DNA of 64,000 nucleotides from Streptomyces coffeae. GTDB lineage: Bacteria > Actinomycetota > Actinomycetes > Streptomycetales > Streptomycetaceae. Made by a program: the position numbers and the translations under genes. Numbering within the stretch: the stretch's first letter is position 1; every line of letters starts with the position of its first letter. Positions 24,833 through 32,297 of the stretch are shown here, one piece after another. The stretch lies in the NCBI RefSeq assembly GCF_016741875.1, contig NZ_JAERRF010000023.1, positions 62,001-126,000 on the forward strand, written 5' to 3'. The notes below the pieces were generated by a model that did not search any database, had not been told where the DNA came from, and worked only from the letters and a program-made list of their open reading frames with translations.

Positions 24833-25210
24833 ATGGCCGCGTCGAAGGACCCGCTCCGGGTGCGGGGCGCGGTGCGCGCGTTCGCGCTCGGCCTCCCCGG
24901 CGCCTGGGAGGACTTCCCCTGGGGCGATGGCGTGGTCAAGGTCGGCAAGAAGATCTTTGTGTTCCTCGGGCCGGACGACGGCGACCGTACGCCCGGTGTC
25001 ACCGTCAAGCTGCGGGACGAGGCGGCACACGCCCATGCGATGTCCCAGCCCGGCGCCGCCCCGACCGGCTATGGCCTGGGCCGGTCCGGATGGGTGTCCA
25101 TACCGCTCGCCGAGGGTGCGCCGGGAGCCGACCTGCTGTGCGACTGGGTGGAGGAGAGCTATCGGGCGATCGCCCCCAAGCGGCTGATCGCGGAGCTCGA
25201 CGCGGGCTGA
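24833..25210 (+). CDS. MmcQ/YjbR-family protein
   Basis: A 125-residue MmcQ/YjbR protein (CyaY-like fold): ALGLPGAWEDFPWG, VVKVGKKIFVFLG, VTVKL, GWVSIPL and DWVEESYRAIAPKRL follow the family order. Members are often annotated as DNA-binding, with little direct proof. The ATG at 24833 is chosen because AGGAGG lies just upstream; an ATG at 24797 would overlap the nanT stop. It probably shares the transcript of the lyase and transporter genes and is closed by a strong hairpin. Confidence 0.9.
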   Translation: MAASKDPLRVRGAVRAFALGLPGAWEDFPWGDGVVKVGKKIFVFLGPDDGDRTPGVTVKLRDEAAHAHAMSQPGAAPTGYGLGRSGWVSIPLAEGAPGADLLCDWVEESYRAIAPKRLIAELDAG

Positions 25211-25246
25211 CGGCGCCACCGGGCTCATCGCTGCCCGACCCTCCAT

Positions 25247-25275
25247 GGCCCCGCCGGCCAAAGACCGGCGGGGCC
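25247..25275 (+). terminator. hairpin terminator
   Basis: Perfect 11-bp arms GGCCCCGCCGG / CCGGCGGGGCC with a 7-base loop, 36 bases after the MmcQ/YjbR stop. Confidence 0.85.
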
Positions 25276-25310
25276 ACGGTCTTTCGCTGTCCGCCGCCCG
25301 GCCCGGGGAC

Positions 25311-25339
25311 TTGTGGAATGTGGCACGCCTTCTTAGCAT
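25311..25339 (+). promoter_or_regulatory. promoter of the beta-oxidation operon
   Basis: TTGTGG (25311-25316), 17-base spacer, TAGCAT (25334-25339). The predicted transcription start is near 25346, leaving a leader of about 38 bases before the GTG at 25384. Confidence 0.5.
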
Positions 25340-25345
25340 CAGCGG

Positions 25346-25366
25346 TGTTACAGCAAAATTGTCACA
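25346..25366. promoter_or_regulatory. candidate operator dyad at the beta-oxidation promoter
   Basis: TGTTACA-N7-TGTCACA: arms match in 6 of 7 positions when one is inverted. It covers the predicted transcription start, where a repressor would block initiation. The local sequence is AT-rich compared with its surroundings. Confidence 0.4.
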
Positions 25367-25383
25367 AGGTTGGGGGTCGGATA

Positions 25384-26595
25384 GTGGCGACAGAGGACGG
25401 GGCGGTGCCGGGCGGTCCGCTGTCCGGGGTGCGGGTGGTGGAGCTGGCGGGGATCGGACCCGGCCCGTTCGCGGCCATGGTCCTCGCCGACCTCGGCGCC
25501 GATGTCGTCCGGGTGGACCGGCCGGGCGGCACCGGGGGATTGCGGATCGACCCCGACTACGACATCGCCAACCGCAACAAGCGCTCCGTGCTGCTCGACC
25601 TGAAGTCCGACGGCGGCCGGGCCGCCGTGCTCGACCTCGCCGAGCGCGCCGACATCCTGATCGAGGGCTACCGCCCGAGGGTCGCCGAGCGGCTCGGCGT
25701 GGGCCCCGAAGCGTGTCTGGCGCGCAATCCCCAACTGGTCTACGGCCGGATGACCGGCTGGGGCCAGGACGGCCCGCTCGCCCCGACCGCCGGACACGAC
25801 ATCGGCTATATCGCCGTCGCCGGAGCGCTCGGCATGATCGGCGCGGCCGACGGTCCGCCGGTGGCCCCCGCCAACCTCCTCGGGGACTACGCGGGCGGTT
25901 CGCTCTACCTCGTCATCGGTGTCCTCGCCGCCCTCCAGCACGCCCGCGCGGGCGGCCCCGGCCAGGTCGTGGACGCCGCGATCGTGGACGGCACCGCCCA
26001 TCTGACCGCCGTGATCCACGGCATGCTGGCCGCGGGGGGCTGGCAGGACCGCCGCGGCGCCAACCTCCTCGACGGCGGCTGCCCGTTCTACGGCACCTAT
26101 GAGACCTCCGACGGCGGCCATATGGCCGTCGGCGCCCTGGAGCGCAAGTTCTACGCGGAGTTCACCGAGCGGCTCGGCATCGCCGACCAGGCCCCGCCCC
26201 GCGAGGACTTCGACGCCTGGGGCAGGCTGCGCGCCGTTATCGCCGCCCGCTTCAAGGAGCGCACCCGCGAGGAGTGGACGGCGGTGTTCGACGGCTCCGA
26301 CGCCTGCGTCGCGCCCGTGCTGTCGCTGCGCGAGGCCACCGCACACCCCCATCTCGCCGCCCGTTCCACCTTCACCGAGCACGGCGGCATCACCCAGCCC
26401 GCGCCCGCCCCGCGCTTCTCCGCCACCCCCGGCGCGGTGCGCCGCGCGCCCGCCCGCCCCGGCGCGGACGCCGCGGAGGTGGCCCGCGACTGGGGCCTCG
26501 CCCTCCCGCGGGACGCAAGCGACACGGCCACCGAGAGCGCCACCGAGACCACCGCAGAGACCGACGAGACCGCCACCGAGGAGAACCCGTCGTGA
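25384..26595 (+). CDS. CaiB/BaiF-family CoA transferase
   Basis: A 403-residue family III CoA transferase or racemase (alpha-methylacyl-CoA racemase group): LSGVRVVELAGIGPGPFAAMVLADLGADVVRVDRPGG, KRSVLLDLKSD, and the GHDIGYIAVAGALGMIG region follow the family order; a conserved Asp aligns with the nucleophile/general base region. The C-terminus has an unusual 25-residue Thr/Glu-rich tail. GTG at 25384 with a GGGGG stretch upstream is preferred. It is the first gene of a four-gene beta-oxidation operon and overlaps the acyl-CoA dehydrogenase by 4 bp (GTGA). Racemising 2-methylacyl-CoA before oxidation of branched chains is a reasonable role. Confidence 0.88.
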   Translation: MATEDGAVPGGPLSGVRVVELAGIGPGPFAAMVLADLGADVVRVDRPGGTGGLRIDPDYDIANRNKRSVLLDLKSDGGRAAVLDLAERADILIEGYRPRVAERLGVGPEACLARNPQLVYGRMTGWGQDGPLAPTAGHDIGYIAVAGALGMIGAADGPPVAPANLLGDYAGGSLYLVIGVLAALQHARAGGPGQVVDAAIVDGTAHLTAVIHGMLAAGGWQDRRGANLLDGGCPFYGTYETSDGGHMAVGALERKFYAEFTERLGIADQAPPREDFDAWGRLRAVIAARFKERTREEWTAVFDGSDACVAPVLSLREATAHPHLAARSTFTEHGGITQPAPAPRFSATPGAVRRAPARPGADAAEVARDWGLALPRDASDTATESATETTAETDETATEENPS

Positions 26596-27752
26596 CCCGC
26601 ACGCCCCTGACGCGCCAGATCTTCACCGCGGAGCACGACGCGTTCCGCGAGAGCGTCCGCACCTTCGTCGAGAAGGAGGTGACCCCGCATCACGAGCGCT
26701 GGGAGCAGGACGGCGTGGTCGACCGCGCGGTGTGGCGCGCGGCCGGACGGCAGGGGCTGCTCGGCCTCGCCATGCCCGAGGAGTTCGGCGGCGGCGGAAG
26801 CGACGACTACCGCTACTCCGCGGTGATCTCCGAGGAGCTGGCCCGCGCGGGCGCCTCCGGGTTCGCGATCCCGCTGCACAACGACATGATCGGCCCGTAC
26901 CTGCGCACCCTCGCCACCGAGGAGCAGAAGCGGCGCTGGCTGCCCGGCTTCTGCTCGGGTGAGATCATCACCGCCATCGCCATGACCGAGCCCGGGGCGG
27001 GCTCCGACCTCCAGGGGATCCGCACCACCGCCACCGACGCGGGCGACCACTGGGTGCTCAACGGGTCCAAGACCTTCATCTCCAACGGCATCCTGGCCGA
27101 CCTGGTGATCGTGGTCGCCCGGACCACCCCCGAGGGCGGCGCCAAGGGGCTGAGCCTGATCGTCGTCGAGCGCGGTACGGAGGGGTTCGAGCGCGGTCGC
27201 AACCTCGACAAGATCGGCCAGAAGGCGCAGGACACCGCCGAGCTGTTCTTCAACGACGTCCGGGTGCCCAAGAGCAACCTGCTGGGCGAGTTGCACGGCG
27301 GCTTCGGCCATCTGATGACCAACCTGGCCCAGGAGCGGCTGACCATCGCGGTCTCCGCCATCGCCACCGCCGAACACGTCCTGGAGCTCACCACGGCGTA
27401 CGTCAAGGAGCGCGAGGCGTTCGGACGGCCGCTGGCGAAGCTCCAGCACATTCGCTTCGAGATAGCCGAGATGGCCACCGAGTGCGCCGTCACCCGCGCC
27501 TTCCTGGACCGCTGCATCACCGACCACACGGCGGGCGGACTGGACGCCGTGCAGGCGTCCATGGCCAAGTGGTGGGCGACCGAGCTCCAGAAGCGGATCG
27601 CCGACCGCTGCCTCCAGCTCCACGGCGGCTACGGCTATATGACGGAGTACCCGGTGTCCAAGGCGTTCACCGACGGCCGGATCCAGACGATCTACGGTGG
27701 CACCACCGAGATCATGAAGGAGATCATCGGCCGCTCCCTGCTCGCCGACTGA
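26592..27752 (+). CDS. acyl-CoA dehydrogenase (long-chain type)
   Basis: A 386-residue FAD enzyme that introduces the trans-2 double bond into acyl-CoA. Motifs: AIAMTEPGAGSDLQGI, GSKTFISNG, and QTIYGGTTEIMKEIIGRSLL at the C-terminus. The catalytic Glu of medium-chain enzymes is Gly in IYGGT; instead Glu293 in FEIAEMAT aligns with the base used in long-chain and isovaleryl-type enzymes, followed by the matching AVTRAFLD. It overlaps the CoA transferase gene and precedes thiolase by 40 bp. The electron acceptor, ETF, is not encoded here. Confidence 0.92.
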   Translation: MTRTPLTRQIFTAEHDAFRESVRTFVEKEVTPHHERWEQDGVVDRAVWRAAGRQGLLGLAMPEEFGGGGSDDYRYSAVISEELARAGASGFAIPLHNDMIGPYLRTLATEEQKRRWLPGFCSGEIITAIAMTEPGAGSDLQGIRTTATDAGDHWVLNGSKTFISNGILADLVIVVARTTPEGGAKGLSLIVVERGTEGFERGRNLDKIGQKAQDTAELFFNDVRVPKSNLLGELHGGFGHLMTNLAQERLTIAVSAIATAEHVLELTTAYVKEREAFGRPLAKLQHIRFEIAEMATECAVTRAFLDRCITDHTAGGLDAVQASMAKWWATELQKRIADRCLQLHGGYGYMTEYPVSKAFTDGRIQTIYGGTTEIMKEIIGRSLLAD

Positions 27753-27792
27753 GCCTCCCGCACCAACCCTCACCCCTCGAAAGGCTGCTGAC

Positions 27793-29007
27793 GTGAGCAC
27801 CGAAGCGTACGTGTACGACGCCATCCGCACCCCGCGCGGGCGCGGCAAGGCCGACGGTGCCCTGCACGGTACCAAGCCCGTCGACCTCGTCGTGGGCCTC
27901 ATCCACGAGATCCGGCGCCGGTTCCCCGATCTCGACCCGGCCGCGATCGACGACGTCGTGCTCGGCGTGGTCAGCCCGCTCGGCGACCAGGGTTCGGACA
28001 TCGCCAAGGTCGCGGCCATCGCGGCCGGGCTGCCGGACACGGTCGCGGGCGTCCAGGAGAACCGCTTCTGTGCCTCCGGTCTGGAGGCGGTCAACCTGGC
28101 GGCGGCCAAGGTCCGTTCCGGCTGGGAGGATCTGGTGCTCGCGGGCGGTGTGGAGTCGATGTCGCGGGTGAAGATGGGCTCGGACGGCGGCGCCTGGTTC
28201 GCGGACCCGATGACCAACTACGAGACCGGTTTTGTCCCTCAGGGCATCGGCGCCGACCTCATCGCCACCATCGGCGGCTGGAGCCGCCACGATGTGGACA
28301 CCTTCGCCGCGCTCTCCCAGGAGCGGGCGGCGAAGGCGTGGAAGGACGGGCGGTTCGACCGCTCGGTGGTCCCGGTCCGCGACCGCAGCGGGCTGACCGT
28401 CCTCGACCGCGACGAGCACATCCGCCCCGGCACCACCCCCGAGACCCTGGCCGGGCTCAAGCCCTCGTTCGAGGCCATCGGTGAGGCGGGCGGCTTCGAC
28501 GCGGTGGCCCTCCAGAAGTACCACTGGATCGAGGCCATCGACCATGTCCACCACGCGGGCAACTCCTCCGGCATGGTGGACGGCGCGGCCCTGGTCGCCA
28601 TCGGCAACCGTGAGGTCGGCGAGCGCCACGGGCTGACCCCGCGCGCCCGGATCGTCTCCGCCGCCGTCTCCGGCTCCGACCCCACCATCATGCTCACCGG
28701 CCCGGCCCCCGCCTCCCGCAAGGCGCTCGCCAAGGCCGGGCTGACCATCGACGACATCGATCTGGTCGAGATCAACGAGGCGTTCGCCGCGGTGGTGCTG
28801 CGCTTCGTGCAGGACATGGGGCTCAGCCTGGACAAGGTCAACGTCAACGGCGGCGCGATCGCGATGGGCCACCCGCTGGGCGCGACCGGCGCCATGATCC
28901 TCGGCACCCTGATCGACGAGCTGGAGCGGCGCGAGCAGCGCTACGGCCTCGCCACGCTGTGCGTGGGAGGCGGCATGGGCATCGCCACGGTGGTCGAGCG
29001 CCTCTGA
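27793..29007 (+). CDS. fadA: acetyl-CoA acyltransferase (thiolase)
   Basis: A 404-residue thiolase. The catalytic set is complete: Cys93 in ENRFCASGLEAVNLA, His360 in AMGHPLGATGA and Cys390 in TLCVGGGMG. It cleaves 3-ketoacyl-CoA to acetyl-CoA and the shortened acyl-CoA, the last step of beta-oxidation. The GTG start is preceded by AAAGG at a somewhat long distance. It lies between the acyl-CoA dehydrogenase and the multifunctional FadB-type gene, so the operon holds the full cycle. Confidence 0.95.
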   Translation: MSTEAYVYDAIRTPRGRGKADGALHGTKPVDLVVGLIHEIRRRFPDLDPAAIDDVVLGVVSPLGDQGSDIAKVAAIAAGLPDTVAGVQENRFCASGLEAVNLAAAKVRSGWEDLVLAGGVESMSRVKMGSDGGAWFADPMTNYETGFVPQGIGADLIATIGGWSRHDVDTFAALSQERAAKAWKDGRFDRSVVPVRDRSGLTVLDRDEHIRPGTTPETLAGLKPSFEAIGEAGGFDAVALQKYHWIEAIDHVHHAGNSSGMVDGAALVAIGNREVGERHGLTPRARIVSAAVSGSDPTIMLTGPAPASRKALAKAGLTIDDIDLVEINEAFAAVVLRFVQDMGLSLDKVNVNGGAIAMGHPLGATGAMILGTLIDELERREQRYGLATLCVGGGMGIATVVERL

Positions 29008-29059
29008 CCACCCCCGACGTCCCTCAGACCGACCTCCCTTCCCCCTTGGAGACCGTGCC

Positions 29060-31249
29060 ATGACCCAGACCACCACCGCGTCGGCCATCCGCTGGGAGCG
29101 GGGCGACGACGGCGTCGTCACCCTCGTCCTCGACGACCCCGGCCAGTCCGCCAACACCATGAACGCCGGGTTCATCGACTCCCTCGACGCGATCGCCGAC
29201 CGTGCCGAGGCCGAGAGCGAATCCATCCGCGGCATCGTCATCACCTCCGCCAAGAAGACCTTCTTCGCGGGCGGTGACCTCAAGGACATGATGCAGGCCG
29301 GGCCCGACCACGCCCAGGAGATGTTCGAGGTCAACCTCCGCATCAAGCGGGGCCTGCGCCGGCTGGAGACCCTCGGCAAGCCCCTCGTCGCCGCGATCAA
29401 CGGCGCGGCGCTCGGCGGCGGTCTGGAGATCGCGCTCGCCTGCCACCACCGCGTCGCCCTCGACGCCCCCGGCTCCCGGATCGGCTTCCCCGAGGTCACC
29501 CTGGGCCTGCTGCCGGGCGCCGGCGGTGTCGCCCGTACCGTCCGGCTGCTCGGGGTCACCGACGCCCTGCTCAAGGTGCTGCTCCAGGGCCAGCGTTACG
29601 CCCCGAAGCGCGCCCTGGACGCGGGTCTGGTGCATGAGGTGGTGGACACCCCGGAGGAGATGTTCACCCGGGCGCGGGCGTTCATCGACGCCCACCCCGA
29701 GTCCATCCAGCCCTGGGACGAGAAGGGCTACCGGATCCCGGGCGGTACCCCGGCCCATCCGAAGTTCGCCGTCAACCTGCCCGCCTTCCCGGCCAATCTG
29801 CGCAAGCAGCTGAACGGCGCCCCCTACCCGGCGCCGCGCAACATCCTGGCCGCGGCCGTCGAGGGCTCACAGGTGGACTTCGAGACCGCGCAGGTCATCG
29901 AGGGCCGCTATTTCACCGAGTTGGTGATCGGCCAGACCGCCAAGAACATGATCCAGGCGTTCTTCTTCGATCTCCAGGCGGTCAACTCCGGTGCCAACCG
30001 GCCGCAGGGCATCGAGCCCCAGCAGGTCCGCAAGGTCGCGGTGCTGGGCGCCGGGATGATGGGCGCGGGCATCGCCTACGCCTGCGCCAAGGCGGGGATC
30101 GAGGTCGTGCTCAAGGACGTGTCCACGGAGGCCGCGGCCCAGGGCAAGGCGTACTCCGAAGGGCTGCTGGCCAAGGCGCTCGCCAAGGGCCGCACCACGG
30201 AGGCCAAGCGGGACGAGCTGCTGGCCCGGATCACCCCGACCGGCGATGCCGCCGACCTCGCGGGCTGTGACGCGGTGATCGAGGCGGTCTTCGAGGACCC
30301 GGCGCTGAAGCACAAGGTGTTCCAGGAGATCGAGGGCGTAGTGGCCCCGGACGCCCTGCTGTGCTCCAACACCTCCACGCTGCCCATCACCCTGCTCGCC
30401 GAGGGGGTGCAGCGCGCGGACGACTTCATCGGGCTGCATTTCTTCTCGCCGGTGGACAAGATGCCGCTGGTCGAGATCATCAAGGGTGAGCGGACCGGCG
30501 AGAAGGCGCTGGCCCGCGCCTTCGACCTGGTGCGGCAGATCAACAAGACCCCGATCGTGGTCAATGACTCGCGCGGCTTCTTCACCTCGCGCGTCATCGG
30601 GCACTTCATCAACGAGGGTGTGGCGATGGTGGGGGAGGGCGTCGACCCGGCCTCGGTGGAACAGGCCGCCGCCCAGGCCGGCTACCCGGCCAAGGTGCTC
30701 TCCCTGATGGACGAGCTGACCCTGACCCTGCCGCGCAAGATCCGTGAGGAGACCCGGCGGGCCACCGAGGAGGCGGGCGGCAGCTGGCGTCCGCATCCGG
30801 CCGACACGGTCATCGACCGCATGGTCGAGGAGTTCGGGCGCACCGGCCGCAGCGGTGGCGCGGGCTTCTACGACTACGACGAGACCACCGGCAAGCGCGC
30901 CGGGCTGTGGCCGGGGCTGCGCGAGCACTTCGGCGGCGACGGCGACGGCACCCGCATTCCCTTTACGGACATGCAGGAGCGGATGCTCTTCTGCGAGGCC
31001 ATCGACACCGTGCGGCTGCTGGAGGAGGGGGTGCTGACCTCCGTCGCCGACGCCAACATCGGCTCGATCCTCGGTATCGGCTTCCCCGGCTGGACCGGCG
31101 GTGTGCTTCAGTACATCAACGGCTACGAGGGCGGTGTCGCCGGATTCGTGGCGCGCGCCCGGGAGTTGGAGGCGGCGTACGGCGAGCGGTTCGCGCCGCC
31201 CGCGCTGCTGGTGGAGAAGGCCGAGCGGGGAGAGCCGTTCGCGGACTGA
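29060..31249 (+). CDS. fadB: multifunctional enoyl-CoA hydratase / 3-hydroxyacyl-CoA dehydrogenase
   Basis: A 729-residue fusion of the FadB/FadJ type. Residues ~1-195 are crotonase (FFAGGDLKDMM, GAALGGGLEIALACHHR, FPEVTLGLLPGAGG). Around residue 320 the Rossmann motif AVLGAGMMGAGIAYACA starts the NAD-binding 3-hydroxyacyl-CoA dehydrogenase, with CSNTSTLPI and LHFFSPVDKMPLVEI; the C-terminal dehydrogenase domains follow (SRGFFTSRVIGHFINEG). It hydrates enoyl-CoA and oxidises the product to 3-ketoacyl-CoA. TTGGAG precedes the ATG. It ends the operon; a 16-bp-stem hairpin separates it from the facing MerR gene. Confidence 0.95.
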   Translation: MTQTTTASAIRWERGDDGVVTLVLDDPGQSANTMNAGFIDSLDAIADRAEAESESIRGIVITSAKKTFFAGGDLKDMMQAGPDHAQEMFEVNLRIKRGLRRLETLGKPLVAAINGAALGGGLEIALACHHRVALDAPGSRIGFPEVTLGLLPGAGGVARTVRLLGVTDALLKVLLQGQRYAPKRALDAGLVHEVVDTPEEMFTRARAFIDAHPESIQPWDEKGYRIPGGTPAHPKFAVNLPAFPANLRKQLNGAPYPAPRNILAAAVEGSQVDFETAQVIEGRYFTELVIGQTAKNMIQAFFFDLQAVNSGANRPQGIEPQQVRKVAVLGAGMMGAGIAYACAKAGIEVVLKDVSTEAAAQGKAYSEGLLAKALAKGRTTEAKRDELLARITPTGDAADLAGCDAVIEAVFEDPALKHKVFQEIEGVVAPDALLCSNTSTLPITLLAEGVQRADDFIGLHFFSPVDKMPLVEIIKGERTGEKALARAFDLVRQINKTPIVVNDSRGFFTSRVIGHFINEGVAMVGEGVDPASVEQAAAQAGYPAKVLSLMDELTLTLPRKIREETRRATEEAGGSWRPHPADTVIDRMVEEFGRTGRSGGAGFYDYDETTGKRAGLWPGLREHFGGDGDGTRIPFTDMQERMLFCEAIDTVRLLEEGVLTSVADANIGSILGIGFPGWTGGVLQYINGYEGGVAGFVARARELEAAYGERFAPPALLVEKAERGEPFAD

Positions 31250-31265
31250 CGGCCGGCGACGGAGA

Positions 31266-31316
31266 ACCACGACCGCCGGTGGACCGGGCCCTCCCGGTGT
31301 CACCGGCGGTCGTGGT
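31266..31316. terminator. bidirectional terminator between fadB and the MerR gene
   Basis: Perfect 16-bp arms ACCACGACCGCCGGTG / CACCGGCGGTCGTGGT with an inner small stem (ACCGGG/CCCGGT). It lies between the convergent stops at 31249 and 31323. Confidence 0.85.
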
Positions 31317-31322
31317 GTCACG

Positions 31323-32093
31323 TCACGCGTCGTCCGTGCGGTCGTCCCGCTCGGCGAGATCCTGCCCGTACCAGGCGCGCAGCTCCTGCTTCATCGACCG
31401 CTGGAACGCGATCACCAGCGCCTGCACCACCAGCGGCTGCATATGGGCCGACAGCGACTTCTTCGCCTTCACCCGCTCCGGACCGGCCTCCGACTCCCGG
31501 TCCCGCTGCGGCCCCCACACCTCGTCACGGAACAGCCGCCCCAGCTCCCGCGCCGCGGAGCGGGTGTGGTCCACCACCACGGCGTGGGCCGCCAGTATCG
31601 TCTCCAGCTCGATCGGCACGTCCAGCAGCCGCATCCCCAGGTTCAGCACCCGGGGATCGATCCGGAAGACCTCCGGGTCCTCGGTGGGCTCCAGGGCGTC
31701 CAGCGCCGCCAGCCGGTCGATGTCCTCCTCCGTCAACTCCCGCCCCGCGCGCCGGGACAGCTCCTCCCGGCTGATCTCCTCGGGGGCGTCCGGGGCCCAG
31801 GAGGCCACCATGGCACGGTGGATGGCCAGATCGTCCGGGCTGATGTCCTCCGGGAGCCGGCCAAGATAGCGCTCGATGGCGGCCAGGGTCATCCCGTGGT
31901 GCTGGAGCTCCTCGATCAGCGCCAGCCGCGAGAGGTGCTCGGCGCCGTAGCGGCCGACCCGGCGGGGGCCGATCACCGGCGGTGGCAGCAGTCCGCGGGT
32001 GCCGTAGAAGCGGACCGTGCGGACGGTCACCCCGGCACGCGCCGCCAGTTCATCGACGGTGAGAGTCGGTTCCTCGGTGTCGGGGGTGGTCAT
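31323..32093 (-). CDS. MerR-family transcriptional regulator
   Basis: A 256-residue MerR regulator: LTVDELAARAGVTVRTVRFYGTRGLL is the winged HTH, followed by RRVGRYGAEHLSRLALIEELQ and the dimerisation helix MTLAAIERYLG. The C-terminal part (residues ~120-256) is a helical region with no Cys cluster for metals, so it probably binds a small organic ligand. It faces the beta-oxidation operon and may control it, perhaps by sensing acyl-CoA; this is inference from position. It is divergent from the beta-galactosidase gene. Confidence 0.9.
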   Translation of the reverse strand: MTTPDTEEPTLTVDELAARAGVTVRTVRFYGTRGLLPPPVIGPRRVGRYGAEHLSRLALIEELQHHGMTLAAIERYLGRLPEDISPDDLAIHRAMVASWAPDAPEEISREELSRRAGRELTEEDIDRLAALDALEPTEDPEVFRIDPRVLNLGMRLLDVPIELETILAAHAVVVDHTRSAARELGRLFRDEVWGPQRDRESEAGPERVKAKKSLSAHMQPLVVQALVIAFQRSMKQELRAWYGQDLAERDDRTDDA

Positions 32094-32213
32094 CGGGGCG
32101 CGCCTCGCTCTCCGCTGTGCTGCTGCTCCATCGGGTTCATCAGTATTGCTGTCTCATCACCACTGTGAAACCTCTCGCCGCAACCTCGCCATCGGAGGCC
32201 GCTGTGAGAACGG

Positions 32214-32242
32214 TTGACGCCCCACACCTCCGTCAATACTGT
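32214..32242 (+). promoter_or_regulatory. promoter of the secreted beta-galactosidase gene
   Basis: TTGACG (32214-32219), 17-base spacer, TACTGT (32237-32242): close to consensus. Predicted transcription start near 32249. This placement shows that the open frame upstream of 32286 is not translated. Confidence 0.6.
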
Positions 32243-32297
32243 GCGATGCCGTTCATCTCTGTTTGATTTCTTCGGAATCTGTGAGGTGAGGTGGGAG

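Noticed and set aside
32214..32297. Upstream extension of the beta-galactosidase to a TTG at 32214
   Set aside because: This TTG is part of a good -35 hexamer with a -10 seventeen bases on, so the stretch is promoter, not coding.
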